Below the pieces are notes generated by a model. It searched no databases. It was given only the letters and a program-made list of their open reading frames with translations, and was not told the DNA's origin. From contig URKU01000041.1 of the NCBI GenBank assembly GCA_900548515.1, forward strand, positions 1 through 15,888: a DNA stretch of 15,888 nucleotides, read 5' to 3'. The stretch comes from an uncultured Collinsella sp. (GTDB taxonomy: Bacteria; Actinomycetota; Coriobacteriia; Coriobacteriales; Coriobacteriaceae). Below are positions 1 through 8,000 of this stretch, in pieces. Within the stretch, counting starts at the first letter, position 1. The number at the start of each line of letters is the position of its first letter. A program made the translations under genes and the position numbers.

Positions 1-884
1 TCCCCTACGATGTTGCCATTCTGATCGATGACATACGTTGTCGGGAACGAGAACAAATTTGACGTAAACTTACCGGCCTCGCTATCCGACTTGAACCAGA
101 TGTTCTTATATGTCACGCCCTTCTTGCTCAGCACGTCCTTGGCATCTGCAATCTCGCCCTTGTTGCCATCGAGCGTAAAGGAATTGACGCCCACGACCTG
201 GCCGCCCTTCTTGGCAAGCTCCTTATTCAGTTTCTCAAGATCGCCCAGCTCGCCCACGCACGGCTTGCAAGTAGTGAACCAGAAGTTCATGACGGTGACC
301 TTGTTCTTAGAGAACAGCTCGTCGCTGTTCACGTCGTTGCCATCCAGGTCCTTGCCCGTAAAGCTGGGGAACTTCGTCGCCTCGCTCGAAGCATTGGCAC
401 CAGTCGTCATGCCAGCGGTCGAAGCGTCGACGCTCTCGCCTGCACTCGGCGTGCTTCCACAGCCGGGGAACTCCTTCTCCAGGCTCTCGAGCTTGTCCTC
501 GATCTCCTTAATCTGCTGTGCACCGGCCTTGAGTGTCTTAAGCTCATCCGCCGTGAACTCATCCTTGGCACCGTCGATGGTCTTGAGCAGGAAATCGCCG
601 TAATTGCTGCCGTCCTCAATCATTGCCGAGTCTTTATTTGCCGCATTGAATACCTTTTCCCACAGCGCGTTATCACTCGAAAAGATCTCGTTCTCCTTTT
701 GCATGAGCTTCGCATACAGCTCGGCGGCCTCGTCGGCATTGGTCGGCTTCTGCGCAGTGAGTTCTGCGATCTTAGGATCGGAGCTCGCAGATTCGCTCGC
801 ATTGCCACCGGGCGCCGAACATGCCACAAGGCACAAGGCCAATACCGGCACCATAAACAGGGCCGCAATCTTAGAAAGCTTCAT
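1..884 (-). CDS. TlpA-like thioredoxin-fold lipoprotein, 3' end beyond window
   Basis: Membrane-anchored extracytoplasmic thiol-disulfide oxidoreductase of the TlpA/ResA class. The visible 294 residues open with a lipoprotein signal: a short basic start, a hydrophobic stretch to about residue 21, and lipobox L-V-A-C with the lipidated Cys at 22. A charged helical region (about 35-140) follows, then a Ser/Thr/Ala-rich linker and a thioredoxin domain from about 170. The active site is C206-K-P-C209 in the context FWFTTCKPC, and the expected cis-proline is P281 in SFPTTYVID. The start at 884 is preferred because GGAGG lies 7 nt upstream; an in-frame ATG at 890 is only 1 nt from that site. The gene begins 29 nt after the polyferredoxin gene, in the same operon. 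The C-terminal 20 or so residues are probably missing. The family assignment is firm. The substrate is unknown; proteins of this class reduce targets such as methionine sulfoxide reductases or cytochrome c maturation partners. Confidence 0.9.
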   Translation of the reverse strand, partial: MKLSKIAALFMVPVLALCLVACSAPGGNASESASSDPKIAELTAQKPTNADEAAELYAKLMQKENEIFSSDNALWEKVFNAANKDSAMIEDGSNYGDFLLKTIDGAKDEFTADELKTLKAGAQQIKEIEDKLESLEKEFPGCGSTPSAGESVDASTAGMTTGANASSEATKFPSFTGKDLDGNDVNSDELFSKNKVTVMNFWFTTCKPCVGELGDLEKLNKELAKKGGQVVGVNSFTLDGNKGEIADAKDVLSKKGVTYKNIWFKSDSEAGKFTSNLFSFPTTYVIDQNGNIVG

Positions 885-913
885 GGTCATTCCTCCGTTT
901 TGTCGAAGCTTGT

Positions 914-1816
914 TTACTTTTTATCGGCGGTCAAGGGGAGCTTTTCCGCCGACACATCCAGGCCATAGCGATAGCTGATGGCATCGACGGGACAGGCCCC
1001 GATGCACTTTCCGCACCGGATGCATTCGGCATGATTGGGCGCGCGGACCACATCAACGTCCATCTGACAAACCCTTGAGCACTTGCCGCACGAGACACAT
1101 TTGCATGCGTCAACCCGAATCCCCAGTAGGGACACCTTATTCATGAGTGCATAGAATGCGCCGAGTGGACAAATCCATTTGCAGAAGGGGCGGTAGAACA
1201 AAACGCTCAGCACTACCACGGCAATGAGAACGACAAGTTTCCAGGTAAAGAGCCGCCCCAGCGCAGATCGAATGCCGGCGTTGGCAATGGCCAGCGGAAT
1301 GGCGCCCTCGAGCACACCCTGTGGACAGATGTACTTGCAAAAGAACGGATCGCCCATGCCCACGTCGTTAACCACCAAGACGGGCAGCAGCAGCACGGCA
1401 AACAGCAGCACGACGTACTTGATGTACGTGAGCGGCTTAAGCTTTTTCGTGGAGAACTTTTTGCCGGGAATCTTGTGAAGCAACTCCTGCAGCCAGCCAA
1501 ACGGGCACAGAAAGCCGCATACAAAGCGTCCCAGCAGCACGCCGAGCAAAATGAGCGTACCGGTGACGTAGTAAGAAAAGTTGAACTTGGATGAACCCAC
1601 CACCGACTGGAACGACCCGATGGGGCACGCACCCGATGCCGCGGGGCACGAATAGCAGTTAAGCCCGGGTACGCAGACTGTTTTTCCCGCGCCCTGATAG
1701 ATGCCGCCATTGGCAAAGTTCGGCAGGTGAATATTGGTGACCAGCGTCGCCACCGCCTGAATGAATCCGCGAAATCGGGCCAAAACATGCGACGCAGTGT
1801 TTTCTCTTTTATCCAA
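914..1816 (-). CDS. Membrane 4Fe-4S polyferredoxin, CcoG/NapH/YccM-like
   Basis: Integral membrane iron-sulfur protein that probably carries electrons across the membrane to the TlpA-like protein encoded next. Counting from the TTG at 1816 it has 300 residues. It shows an N-terminal Cys-rich segment (CVPGLNCYSCP, about 48-58), hydrophobic helices near 83-100, 133-150 and 193-208, and the family's repeated membrane-edge motifs: CGFLCPFG (100-107), CKYICPQG (160-167) and CKWICPLG (212-219). Two ferredoxin-type clusters follow: C240-x2-C243-x2-C246-x3-C250 and C265-x2-C268-x2-C271-x3-C275-P. The start is a judgement. The frame stays open to an ATG at 1903, but that extension is entirely out-of-frame sequence of the overlapping mini-gene and does not look like this family. 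TTG at 1816 overlaps the mini-gene's end by 8 nt and has a GGAG about 10 nt upstream, which suggests translational coupling. The family call is strong; the exact start is uncertain. Confidence 0.88.
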   Translation of the reverse strand: MDKRENTASHVLARFRGFIQAVATLVTNIHLPNFANGGIYQGAGKTVCVPGLNCYSCPAASGACPIGSFQSVVGSSKFNFSYYVTGTLILLGVLLGRFVCGFLCPFGWLQELLHKIPGKKFSTKKLKPLTYIKYVVLLFAVLLLPVLVVNDVGMGDPFFCKYICPQGVLEGAIPLAIANAGIRSALGRLFTWKLVVLIAVVVLSVLFYRPFCKWICPLGAFYALMNKVSLLGIRVDACKCVSCGKCSRVCQMDVDVVRAPNHAECIRCGKCIGACPVDAISYRYGLDVSAEKLPLTADKK

Positions 1817-1958
1817 TTCCGATACACTCCAAGCACAGCCTAATCGCTTTGGCCAGCACGGCATCCGCCTCGCCACGCATAACGCCAAAGCACACCATGG
1901 CAATTCCGACGATCAACAAAGCGACCTGTACCACGGGTTTTACCGCTTTGAACAACAC
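1809..1958 (-). CDS. CD1871A-family CXXC motif mini-protein (49 aa)
   Basis: This short gene starts with GTG at 1958, after a good AAAGGAG ribosome site 5 nt upstream. It encodes one transmembrane helix (about residues 8-27, VVQVALLIVGIAMVCFG) followed by RGEADAVLAKAIRLCLECIGIG, ending in a Cys-Leu-Glu-Cys motif just before the stop. The pattern hydrophobic helix, RGE, VxxKAI, CLECIGIG-stop is the one I know for the CD1871A family of CXXC proteins, which sits beside polyferredoxins and TlpA-type proteins in Clostridia and Coriobacteriia. The last 8 nt overlap the start proposed for the polyferredoxin gene. The CXXC near the membrane could hand electrons or thiols to its neighbours; that is inference, since I know no demonstrated activity. 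It is easily missed because it is short and starts with GTG. Confidence 0.82.
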   Translation of the reverse strand: MLFKAVKPVVQVALLIVGIAMVCFGVMRGEADAVLAKAIRLCLECIGIG

Positions 1959-1987
1959 GACCACTCCTTTCGTTACGCGACCATTGG

Positions 1988-2015
1988 ACCATATCGGCTA
2001 TAAAATCCGTGTTAA
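1988..2015 (-). promoter_or_regulatory. Possible promoter of the thiol/ferredoxin operon
   Basis: Reading the minus strand, TTAACA (2015-2010) and TATGGT (1993-1988) are separated by 16 bp and lie about 30 nt upstream of the GTG start of the CXXC mini-gene. The match to a sigma-70-type promoter is moderate. On the plus strand the same 87-bp spacer has TATAAAAT at 1999-2006, a possible -10 for the response regulator gene, but no good -35. That would fit an activator-dependent or autoregulated promoter. Confidence 0.3.
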
Positions 2016-2045
2016 GCGCGATTTGAAATGTGCAAGGAGACTGTT

Positions 2046-2720
2046 ATGCGTATTTTGATCGTCGAGGACGAGCGGGCGCTGTGTGACGCAATCGCGCGCA
2101 GCTTGCGAAACTTGGCGTACAGCGTCGACCGCTGTCACGACGGACAGGAGGCGCTCGACCTACTGGACGTTGAGGCCTTCGACCTCGTGGTACTCGACCT
2201 CAACCTTCCCCGCATCGACGGCATGACCGTACTCAGGGAACTTAGGAAAACTGACTGCGAGACTAAGGTACTGATTCTGTCCGCACGTGGCGAAGTATCA
2301 GATAAAGTCGCCGGACTCGATGCCGGCGCCAACGATTACCTCACCAAGCCGTTTTATCTGGACGAGCTTGCGGCAAGGATTCGCAGCCTTACCCTCAGAC
2401 GCTTTACACAAAGCGACATAGTATTAACCTGCGGAAAGCTCCGCTTTGACACCAAGGCGCGCATCGCTTCCGTGGACAGTGAGGCTTTATCTCTTACGCG
2501 CAAGGAAACGGGAATCTTGGAATACCTGATGCTTAATCAGGGGCGTCCGGTAAGTCAAGAGGAGCTTATCGAGCACGTTTGGGATAGCAGCGTGAACAGC
2601 TTTAGCAACGCAACCCGCGTTCACATCTCGTCGCTCCGCAAAAAGCTACGCAGCGCTTTGGGATACGACCCGATTCGCAATCGGATTGGAGAGGGCTACG
2701 TTATGGAGGATAGCGAATGA
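2046..2720 (+). CDS. OmpR/PhoB-family response regulator
   Basis: DNA-binding response regulator of 224 residues. The receiver domain (1-115) has the acidic pocket E7/D8, phosphoacceptor D51 in VVLDLNLP, the switch residue S79 in LILSARG and the conserved K101 in LTKPF. A winged-helix DNA-binding domain fills about 125-220 (LTRKETGILEYL, then ATRVHISSLRKKLR, and the terminal hairpin IGEGYVM). The ATG at 2046 is chosen because AAGGAG (2034-2039) lies 6 nt upstream; an in-frame ATG at 2028 lacks a ribosome site. The stop overlaps the kinase start as ATGA. The gene faces away from the CXXC/ferredoxin/TlpA operon across 87 bp, so control of that operon is a reasonable guess, but no direct-repeat operator stands out. 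Confidence 0.95.
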   Translation: MRILIVEDERALCDAIARSLRNLAYSVDRCHDGQEALDLLDVEAFDLVVLDLNLPRIDGMTVLRELRKTDCETKVLILSARGEVSDKVAGLDAGANDYLTKPFYLDELAARIRSLTLRRFTQSDIVLTCGKLRFDTKARIASVDSEALSLTRKETGILEYLMLNQGRPVSQEELIEHVWDSSVNSFSNATRVHISSLRKKLRSALGYDPIRNRIGEGYVMEDSE

Positions 2721-3868
2721 AAAGGCTTTCTCTGCAATGGCGCATAACGATTATGACGGCACTGCTCACGTGTGCAGCATGCGTGCTGACGAACTGCCTG
2801 GTCGGCTATACGGGCATGCGCTACATGGATGCCATCGGCAGTAACATCTCGGCCTTTAACGCAACCGGCGAAGATTCGCCCCAGGCGTTCGACCCAACGA
2901 AAGCGACCCCCGATGACAAGATCACGATCGTCGTAAACGACGCACAGGAGTCTTTTGGCACGACAACCTGGTGCATCACGGCTGGAGTCACACTCCTTGG
3001 CGGCGTGCTGGCATACTTTGTGAGCGGCCGTGCGCTCAAACCGCTACGGGCTTTTGCAGCCCAGGTTGAACGCGTGCAGCCTGACAACCTAAGCGAAATC
3101 AGACTCAGTGAAGATGTGCCCACCGAGCTACAACGATGCAGCGCCTCATTCAACGACATGATCGCCCGTCTTGGCGAAGGGTTCTCTGCACAGCGTCAGT
3201 TTACCGGCAACGCCGCACACGAGCTGCGCACCCCGCTCGCCCTTATGCAAGCACAGATTGAACTATTCATCTCCGAGCACTCCGGTTTGCAACCCGAAAC
3301 AGCCGAGCTGCTCGGCCTGCTACAAGAACAAACCGAGCGCATGTCTCGAATGACCAAGGTATTGCTTGAGATGAGTGAGCTCCGCAGCGTTCCTTGCGAG
3401 GACGATGTTGAACTCGGTCCCTTGTCCGAAGAGGTCCTCACTGACCTTGCGCCACTTGCCGAAAATAGGAGCATAGCCCTCAACTGTGCTGGAGACGCTT
3501 TAGTAATCGGGAGCGACACGCTCCTCTATCGGTTGCTGTTCAACCTGGCCGAAAACGCCATCCGTTACAGCCGCTCCGGCTCGACTGTCAACGTCTCCAT
3601 CAGCGGCAGCGACAGCCACGTGCTCCTGCGAGTCAAAGATGAGGGCCCGGGAATACCCAAGCAGTACCGAGAGAGCATCTTCCAGCCGTTCTTTCGTCTA
3701 GACAAATCCCGCAGCAGGGCATACGGCGGCGCAGGACTCGGGCTAGCGCTTGTTTGGGAGATTGCAGCACTTCACGGTGGCACGGTAGAGGTCGAAGCAA
3801 GTTCCGAGAACGGGACTACCATGCTCGTAAGCCTTCCAAAACGATCCGCAGCGTTAACCGAACAGTAA
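2717..3868 (+). CDS. Sensor histidine kinase (HAMP-HisKA-HATPase)
   Basis: Membrane sensor kinase of 383 residues, partner of the overlapping response regulator. TM1 is about 11-33 and TM2 about 84-103, enclosing only about 50 extracytoplasmic residues, so the sensor is small or works within the membrane. A HAMP linker follows (about 104-155). The dimerisation domain carries the phosphorylated H168 in AAHELRTPLALM. The ATPase domain shows the N box (N276, N280 in NLAENAIRYS), the G1 box DEGPGIP (308-314), an F box (FFRLDKSRSR) and the G2 box GGAGLGLAL (337-345). GGAGG at 2705-2709 is 7 nt from the ATG at 2717. Three Cys lie in or near TM1 (19, 22, 27); these might be redox-sensitive given the neighbouring thiol operon, but that is speculation. 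Confidence 0.95.
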   Translation: MKRLSLQWRITIMTALLTCAACVLTNCLVGYTGMRYMDAIGSNISAFNATGEDSPQAFDPTKATPDDKITIVVNDAQESFGTTTWCITAGVTLLGGVLAYFVSGRALKPLRAFAAQVERVQPDNLSEIRLSEDVPTELQRCSASFNDMIARLGEGFSAQRQFTGNAAHELRTPLALMQAQIELFISEHSGLQPETAELLGLLQEQTERMSRMTKVLLEMSELRSVPCEDDVELGPLSEEVLTDLAPLAENRSIALNCAGDALVIGSDTLLYRLLFNLAENAIRYSRSGSTVNVSISGSDSHVLLRVKDEGPGIPKQYRESIFQPFFRLDKSRSRAYGGAGLGLALVWEIAALHGGTVEVEASSENGTTMLVSLPKRSAALTEQ

Positions 3869-3935
3869 AACGAAAGGGGTCCCGAGCAACAGGAGTACAA
3901 TTGCTGCATTGTTGCCACCTGATGGGAGATGGAAG

Positions 3936-4940
3936 ATGGACTGCGATGGCTACCCGCGCATTCCCATGCCGTTGATGTGCACTGCCTTTGTGCCGGGGCA
4001 GATTGACGCTGCGGTTGCAGGCATTTCCGACCCCGATTCACGCACCATCGCCACGGCAGAAGCGCTGTACTTTCGCGGACAGGCCACACCCGCCGCCGAG
4101 ACAGCACGCCCCTATCTTGACGCCACCGACCCCGCACTGCGTTATTCCGCATGCCTTATCTGCGGATATGCCAGTCTGTCGCTCAACCGTATCGCCGATG
4201 CCCGCCGTTGCCTTGCGGGCATCCTCGATGCGCCAACTGACGAGGAATCGCCCGCCGTCCACGCCACGCATATCCTGTTCGCCTCCGCTGCGAGCGTCCT
4301 GCTGCACTTGCCTTCCCCGCATTCCGCCGAAGAGTTTTATCCGCTTGCGGCGCATCTGCCCGAAGGCCTGCGCCTGTTCGCCAGCTACGTGATGGCGCAT
4401 GCCCTGTACCTGCGCGGCGAATATGGCCGCAGTCTGGGCATGGCGGAAAACGCCCTGATCATGAAACAGGGAAGTTATCCCATCTCGGAGCTGTTCCTGC
4501 ACTTGTCGGCTTCCATGGCCTGCATGAGCCTCAAGGACATCGACACCGCAAAGGCACACTTCGGAGCCGCTTGGGACGTTGCGCGTCCCGACGGCCTTAT
4601 CGAACTCATTGGCGAGCACCACGGCCTTTTGCAGGGGCTTATCGAGGCGTGTCTAAAAACGCAATACCCTGACGACTTCGCACGCATCATCGAGATTACG
4701 TATCGATTCAGCTACGGCTGGCGGCGCATCCACAACCCCGATTCGGGCGAGGACGTGGCCGACGATCTAACGACCACGGAATTCACCATGGCCATGCTCG
4801 CCTGTCGCGGGTGGACCAACGCCGAAATCGCACGCCACATGGGAGTATCGCCGGGCACCGTCAAAAACCGCCTATCCGGCGTATACGCAAAGCTTGGCAT
4901 CGGCACACGCGCCGAGCTGGTCGCGCATATGTTGCGTTAG
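3936..4940 (+). CDS. LuxR-family transcriptional regulator with helical-repeat N-terminus
   Basis: Transcription regulator of 334 residues with no receiver domain. A LuxR-type helix-turn-helix occupies about 280-334: TTEFTMAMLACRGWTNAEIA, then MGVSPGTVKNRLSGVYAKLG, then TRAELVAHML. About 30-240 is Ala/Leu-rich helical sequence resembling degenerate TPR or MalT-type repeats (ALYFRGQATPAAETARPYL; LCGYASLSLNRIADARRCLA-like segments; HALYLRGEYGRSLGMAENAL), likely a signal or protein-binding part. The ATG at 3936 is preferred over an upstream TTG at 3909 because GGGAG (3924-3928) is 7 nt upstream. It starts 67 nt after the kinase gene; TACAAT at 3896-3901 could be a -10, but no -35 accompanies it. 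The next gene, on the same strand 155 bp on, encodes a giant surface protein, a plausible target. The inducing signal is unknown. Confidence 0.85.
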   Translation: MDCDGYPRIPMPLMCTAFVPGQIDAAVAGISDPDSRTIATAEALYFRGQATPAAETARPYLDATDPALRYSACLICGYASLSLNRIADARRCLAGILDAPTDEESPAVHATHILFASAASVLLHLPSPHSAEEFYPLAAHLPEGLRLFASYVMAHALYLRGEYGRSLGMAENALIMKQGSYPISELFLHLSASMACMSLKDIDTAKAHFGAAWDVARPDGLIELIGEHHGLLQGLIEACLKTQYPDDFARIIEITYRFSYGWRRIHNPDSGEDVADDLTTTEFTMAMLACRGWTNAEIARHMGVSPGTVKNRLSGVYAKLGIGTRAELVAHMLR

Positions 4941-4962
4941 CAACCGGGCTGCCAAGCGCATC

Positions 4963-4978
4963 GAACGCGTTCCGGAAC
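4963..4978. promoter_or_regulatory. Overlapping GAAC/GTTC palindromes upstream of the surface protein gene
   Basis: GAACGCGTTC (4963-4972) and GTTCCGGAAC (4969-4978) are both perfect 10-bp palindromes sharing GTTC, so GAAC, GTTC and GAAC half-sites follow each other with 2-bp spacers. The element is about 118 bp upstream of the surface protein start, inside the 155-bp spacer after the LuxR gene. It could be an operator for that regulator. It does not match the 4-bp spacing of a LexA box. No convincing promoter hexamer pair is visible in the spacer. Confidence 0.25.
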
Positions 4979-5095
4979 CCGGCGCTTCGCTCAATTAATT
5001 TGGACATTTTGACTCTTGAACGGCACTACCGCCACGGGGCACCTTCTCGCAAAATTGGATTATTTCCTCCGATATTTGCGGGATGGGAGCCCAAA

Positions 5096-8000
5096 ATGCT
5101 TGATCGCCGTTCGTTACTTATCGCCGGAGCATCCTCGCTGGCAGGCATCATGCTGCCTCGCGTGCCGGGCAGCGCAAACGCCTTCATACTGCCATTCATC
5201 CCCACCGAGGCCTATGCCGACGAAGAAGACCCCTTCAAGGTGCTCGTTCTCTCGCGCACCATGTTTGGTGTGGTCGTGGTCGACGTCGCCAACAAGAATA
5301 TGCCCATCAAGGGAGCCCAGGTCACGCTCGCGTCGCGTTATGCCGCGGGCAAGCAGCTCTCCGCCACTACCGACGACGAGGGCACGGCCATCTTTGAGGT
5401 CGCCCCTCTTTCGGAAGGCTACGTGGACGAGGCAACGCTTCTCGACGCGTACGACTTTAACGGCGGCATCTCCATCAGCATGAAAGGCTACCGCGATGTC
5501 GAGATTCCCCTCGCACGTGTCCAAGGCGGCACCGCCATTACCGCACCCACACGTCCGCTCTCCGATGGCGAGCCGTACTTTCGACAGCTCACATTCGACG
5601 AATGGGACATCCAGTACGCCGACGCCACGTTTATGGCACTGCCGAAGGACGACACGGCAAACGACCAGCCCGACACGCACGCTTTTACCGTGCAGGCGCA
5701 TCTGCCACAGGGTGGACAGGCAACGTTGCACATCAACAAGGTAATGCCCGTCACGGGTAGCTCGCCCGAAACCGTCACGCAGATTGGCCAAGTCAAGGCC
5801 AGCGCATCGGGCGCAGATAATCTGGCGACGTTCACACTCGAAGACAAGTTTCTCGACGCGGCATCGGGCCTTCTGGAAGAAGGGTGCAAATTGCGCTTTG
5901 TCCTCGACTATCAGGGCAAAACCTACACGCTCTCCTCCCCCATGACCGTTGTCACCGCGCCGGCGGCAAAGGCGGAATCCGGATCGACCACTATCGTCCC
6001 CACTACCATGGACCAAGAGATCACTCCGTTTGATTTCCCGGCGGCGTTTCCCGGCATCGGCGGCAATAAGTTCACGTGCTGGATGCCCTCATTCCCCATT
6101 TTGTTCGATTTCTCTTTTGCCGGGTACGTGCTGTTTGGCGGAGGATACAAACCGGTCGGCTACATGAACGATTCAGGCAATCCGGATCCGGAGTACTGGA
6201 AGAAATCGCCGCGCGAGTCGGGCGCCAAGCAGGCAAACCGCTACCTCGACGAGATGGAGGGGAAGTGGAATCAGTACAAGAGTATGAGTGCCGGTTCGGG
6301 AACCGATCCAAGAAACACTAAGCTCCTTCGCCACCATTGTACGCTGCTGTTCACGATGGATATCGCCACACAGCTGTACGGCTCGCTCGCCTACGATTGG
6401 GTGGGCAAAACCTGGGGCAACAACAACGACCCCGCATACGGCAATATTAAGGCGCTCTTTCAAGTAAGAACCGACCTCAATTGGACCGAGCAGTTTACCC
6501 TAGGACCGGTGCCGTTTTTCCTAAACGTCAACCCCTGGGTGCTGGCGAAGCTGGCGCTCGCCGTGGGTGCCCACACGCACGGCAGCGGCGCGGCGTTTTT
6601 TAAAAACATTTCGCTCGACTTTTCAAACACCTCGGGCTCATTCACCATCCAGATCGGGCTTGCCGTCACCTTTGGCGCCGGCGTTGCAGGCGTCGCTTCG
6701 TCTGCCGTGCGCGGCGCCGCATCCCTCACGCTGTTCATTGGGTACGAGAAGGCAGATGGACACCAGCTTCCGCGACTGCGCGTAGGTGCAGACGTCGATG
6801 TCGATGTGATACTCCAGTTCGTAATGTTCAAGTGGACCACCAAGGCTTGGTCGGGGTCGTGGCCCACACTCCTCGATTCGTGGAATATGTCGGTGAACAA
6901 TGGCAACCAGTATGTGCTCCAGCGCTCTGAGCTCGCATTGGGTGGAGATATGCCTTACACGTTGGATGCCCGCTTCGGCACGCCCAGCAACATCGAGGCG
7001 GGCGGCGTGCCGCAATTCATCGCATCGGCCACCATCGTCACCAACGCCGAGCTGCTCGCACGCGCCGAGGTTAAGGCCACTGCAAGGAATGTCGCGCCTA
7101 CCGTACGCGATTGGGACCGGTCGGTCACGCGCATTGAGCTCGAGGCGGATGCAGAAAGCGACGACACGGGACAGATCGAGCATTTCGTCCACGCACTGAT
7201 AGAGAACTACGAAAACGCCGCGCCGATGTATGAGTACACCTATATCGGGCAGGCGGCGAACGCCGTTGCGGACCCCAACGCCAATTCTGCTGGTGTATCG
7301 GAGGACGAGCGTGGCGGCATCAAGCCCTCGAGCGACAACGTGCTGTTTGCTGGCGTGCTCAGCGAAGCCCACATGAAGCTGACAATGATTGCCGGCGTAG
7401 AATGCCTGTTCCGTATCGCCTCAGTGCGCTACGGCGACAATGGCCGCTCGCGCCTGGTGATGCACACAAAGGCAAACGGCACGTGGTCCGCCCCCATGCC
7501 CGTGGACTTTCCCCTTGGGTTTGGCGAGAACGACGTGGAGCGCGACGGCATATACGATTACGACTTCGACGTGGTGGAATATACGGACGGCAGGGGAAAC
7601 AAGGACGCCTACGTGCTGCTGGTCTCGGGCGAGCGCCCCGCCGGTGACAACACCCTTTTCGATACGGCGAGCACATCCGGCATACTGTCCGTTGTGCGCC
7701 TGCGCATAAGCAACGACGGAGTTCGCGTGATATCGCACACGTCGTGGCGCAGCATCTCGCGCGGCCGCCTGCAAGAGGATGGCTACCATTGCCTGCAGTG
7801 TCCACGCATCACGGTGGGCAAGACGCTCGTCGACGGACGTCTGTCGGGCGCCTACCTCCACCGCCGCGGAACCACCGCAGAAAAGGCGCTCGGCAGCGAG
7901 GCCGAGGTTGCGCTGGAGTGCTTTACCCTGTGGTCGGACGTTTCGGGCGACAGCCTGACGTTCCGCCAAGTTCTCCGCTTTCCACAAGCACCGTCGAGTA

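Noticed and set aside
4811..5095. 95-codon upstream extension of the surface protein frame
   Set aside because: It overlaps the LuxR gene in another frame and lacks a ribosome site; the ATG at 5096 has one plus a signal peptide.
5114..6016. Minus-strand 300-codon frame opposite the surface protein
   Set aside because: It lies antisense to the 5' part of a gene with a ribosome site, signal peptide and domain pattern; it has no family features.
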